6,354 nucleotides of DNA from a bacterium (GTDB taxonomy: Bacteria > Thermosulfidibacterota > Thermosulfidibacteria > Thermosulfidibacterales > Thermosulfidibacteraceae). Within the stretch, counting starts at the first letter, position 1. Every line of letters starts with the position of its first letter. The notes below the pieces were generated by a model. It ran no database searches. It was not told the DNA's origin and saw only the letters and a program-made list of their open reading frames with translations. Below are positions 5,727-6,354 of this stretch, in pieces. The position numbers and the translations under genes were made by a program. Where the stretch lies: positions 1 through 6,354 of the forward strand of contig JALWBK010000267.1 of assembly GCA_027037155.1 (NCBI GenBank), given 5' to 3'.

Positions 5727-6354
5727 GACGAAAAACAAACGGAACCTCCACCCACCACTCAACCCTTCTATTTCCCTTAACCGCTGGGACAAAGCGCCAC
5801 TGTTTTAAAGCCTCTATTGCACATCTATCAAGAATAGGATGCCCTGAAGATTTAACCACCACCACTTTTTTCACCCTGCCATAGGTGTCAACCAGTGCCC
5901 TGAGTACCACTTTCCCTTGATAGCCCCTCATCTTTGCAATGTAAGGGTACTCAGGCAGCACCCTCTTCTCCACCACCGGCGGAACTATCCCCCAACCTGC
6001 CGACGCTCCTTCATTCCTTGAGCCTTTGTCCTTTAACGCTAACCCATCGCCCTCGTCAGATTTAGGAATCTCATTCCCCGGTTTAGCCACTCTTTTAGGA
6101 GCAGGCACAGAAGGCTTTGTATCTCCCGCAGTCTTCTTTACTTTCCTTTTTGTACTTTTCAGCACCTCAATTTTCTTCTTTTCTTTCGTACTTCCTTTAA
6201 CCCGTGCAGCGCTAACATGGGAATGAGTCCTCTTTATCTTTCCAAGAAAACGCTTCTTACCCTTAGAGCCTTTAGAAAGAACCTCTATACTGACGGAAAC
6301 GGGGGTACTCCCAAGATGTTTAAGAATTAAAGCATCTGGTCTGCCATAAGGAAG
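5713..6354 (-). CDS. tonB: TonB energy transducer, C-terminal part (5' end beyond window)
   Basis: The frame is open from the window edge for 213 codons to a TGA at 5713. The last 87 residues are a clear TonB C-terminal domain: YPYIAKMRGYQGKVVL, then VDTYGRVKKVVVVKSSGHPILD, then AIEALKQWRFVPA, ending VEVPFVFRL. This domain binds the TonB box of receptors, such as the EVVVTAT of the neighbouring BtuB-like protein. The N-terminal anchor helix is not visible and should lie just outside, as the first residues already look periplasmic. The roughly 120-residue linker is rich in Lys, Arg and Ser rather than the usual Pro-Glu/Pro-Lys repeats; only short PSVPAPKRVAKP resembles them. A GTG at 6165 could start a 150-aa version, but that would lack any membrane anchor and is rejected. 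About 50 bases separate the stop from the riboswitch, so it may be transcribed separately or with the operon. Confidence 0.9.
   Translation of the reverse strand, partial: LPYGRPDALILKHLGSTPVSVSIEVLSKGSKGKKRFLGKIKRTHSHVSAARVKGSTKEKKKIEVLKSTKRKVKKTAGDTKPSVPAPKRVAKPGNEIPKSDEGDGLALKDKGSRNEGASAGWGIVPPVVEKRVLPEYPYIAKMRGYQGKVVLRALVDTYGRVKKVVVVKSSGHPILDRCAIEALKQWRFVPAVKGNRRVEWWVEVPFVFRLEKT

Noticed and set aside
5572..5808. Plus-strand frame across the riboswitch and TonB end
   Set aside because: It is antisense to the conserved B12 aptamer and the TonB C-terminal domain.
5713..6165. A complete 150-aa TonB-domain protein starting at the GTG at 6165
   Set aside because: The same frame stays open to the window edge and a start there would leave no membrane anchor; a partial, longer TonB is more likely.
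1..6354. CRISPR arrays, tRNA/rRNA genes, insertion sequences
   Set aside because: I saw no regularly spaced repeats, no tRNA- or rRNA-like segment and no transposase or terminal inverted repeats; coding is nearly continuous outside the riboswitch leader.

Overview
The window looks like a chromosomal segment of a Gram-negative bacterium, probably an anaerobic thermophile. It encodes an outer-membrane TonB-dependent receptor and TonB, which require an outer membrane. The proteins are compact and rich in Lys, Glu and Val, AGG/AGA arginine codons are common, and the genes overlap tightly. The thermophile guess is inference and I do not name a genus. Every supported gene lies on the minus strand, so transcription runs from high to low coordinates.

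Layout in the direction of transcription: (1) 6354-5713 is the C-terminal part of a TonB protein, cut by the window edge. (2) 5712-5333 is a 380-base gene-free leader. It holds a weak promoter candidate, a clear cobalamin (B12) riboswitch aptamer with a near-perfect B12 box, a 9-bp linker hairpin, a sequence complementary to the terminator arm (candidate antiterminator), and a strong Rho-independent terminator just before the receptor's ribosome binding site. (3) 5332-3338 is a BtuB-like receptor of 664 aa starting at GTG. (4) 3338-2688 is a DUF2162 multi-spanning membrane protein with an intramembrane CPFC motif. (5) 2695-2126 is a MotA/TolQ/ExbB-family proton-channel protein. (6) 2166-1834 is a DUF2149 protein with the architecture of ExbD/TolR. 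(7) 1853-1 is the first 617 residues of a CobN-type chelatase large subunit with an export signal; its C-terminus is outside the window.

The five genes from the receptor to cobN are interlocked by stop/start overlaps and form one operon under B12 riboswitch control. The simplest reading is a corrinoid or cobalt acquisition system. The receptor and TonB bring substrate across the outer membrane, and an exported CobN-like protein handles a tetrapyrrole or metal in the periplasm. An ExbB/ExbD-like motor supplies proton-motive force, and DUF2162 may be the inner-membrane permease or partner. No BtuCDF ABC transporter and no CobS/CobT-type AAA+ ATPase partner is visible.

The most interesting hypothesis is that the ExbB-DUF2149 motor works on the exported CobN, replacing the ATPase that a cytoplasmic chelatase uses. 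The gene calls and riboswitch rest on the sequence; the mechanism is inference.
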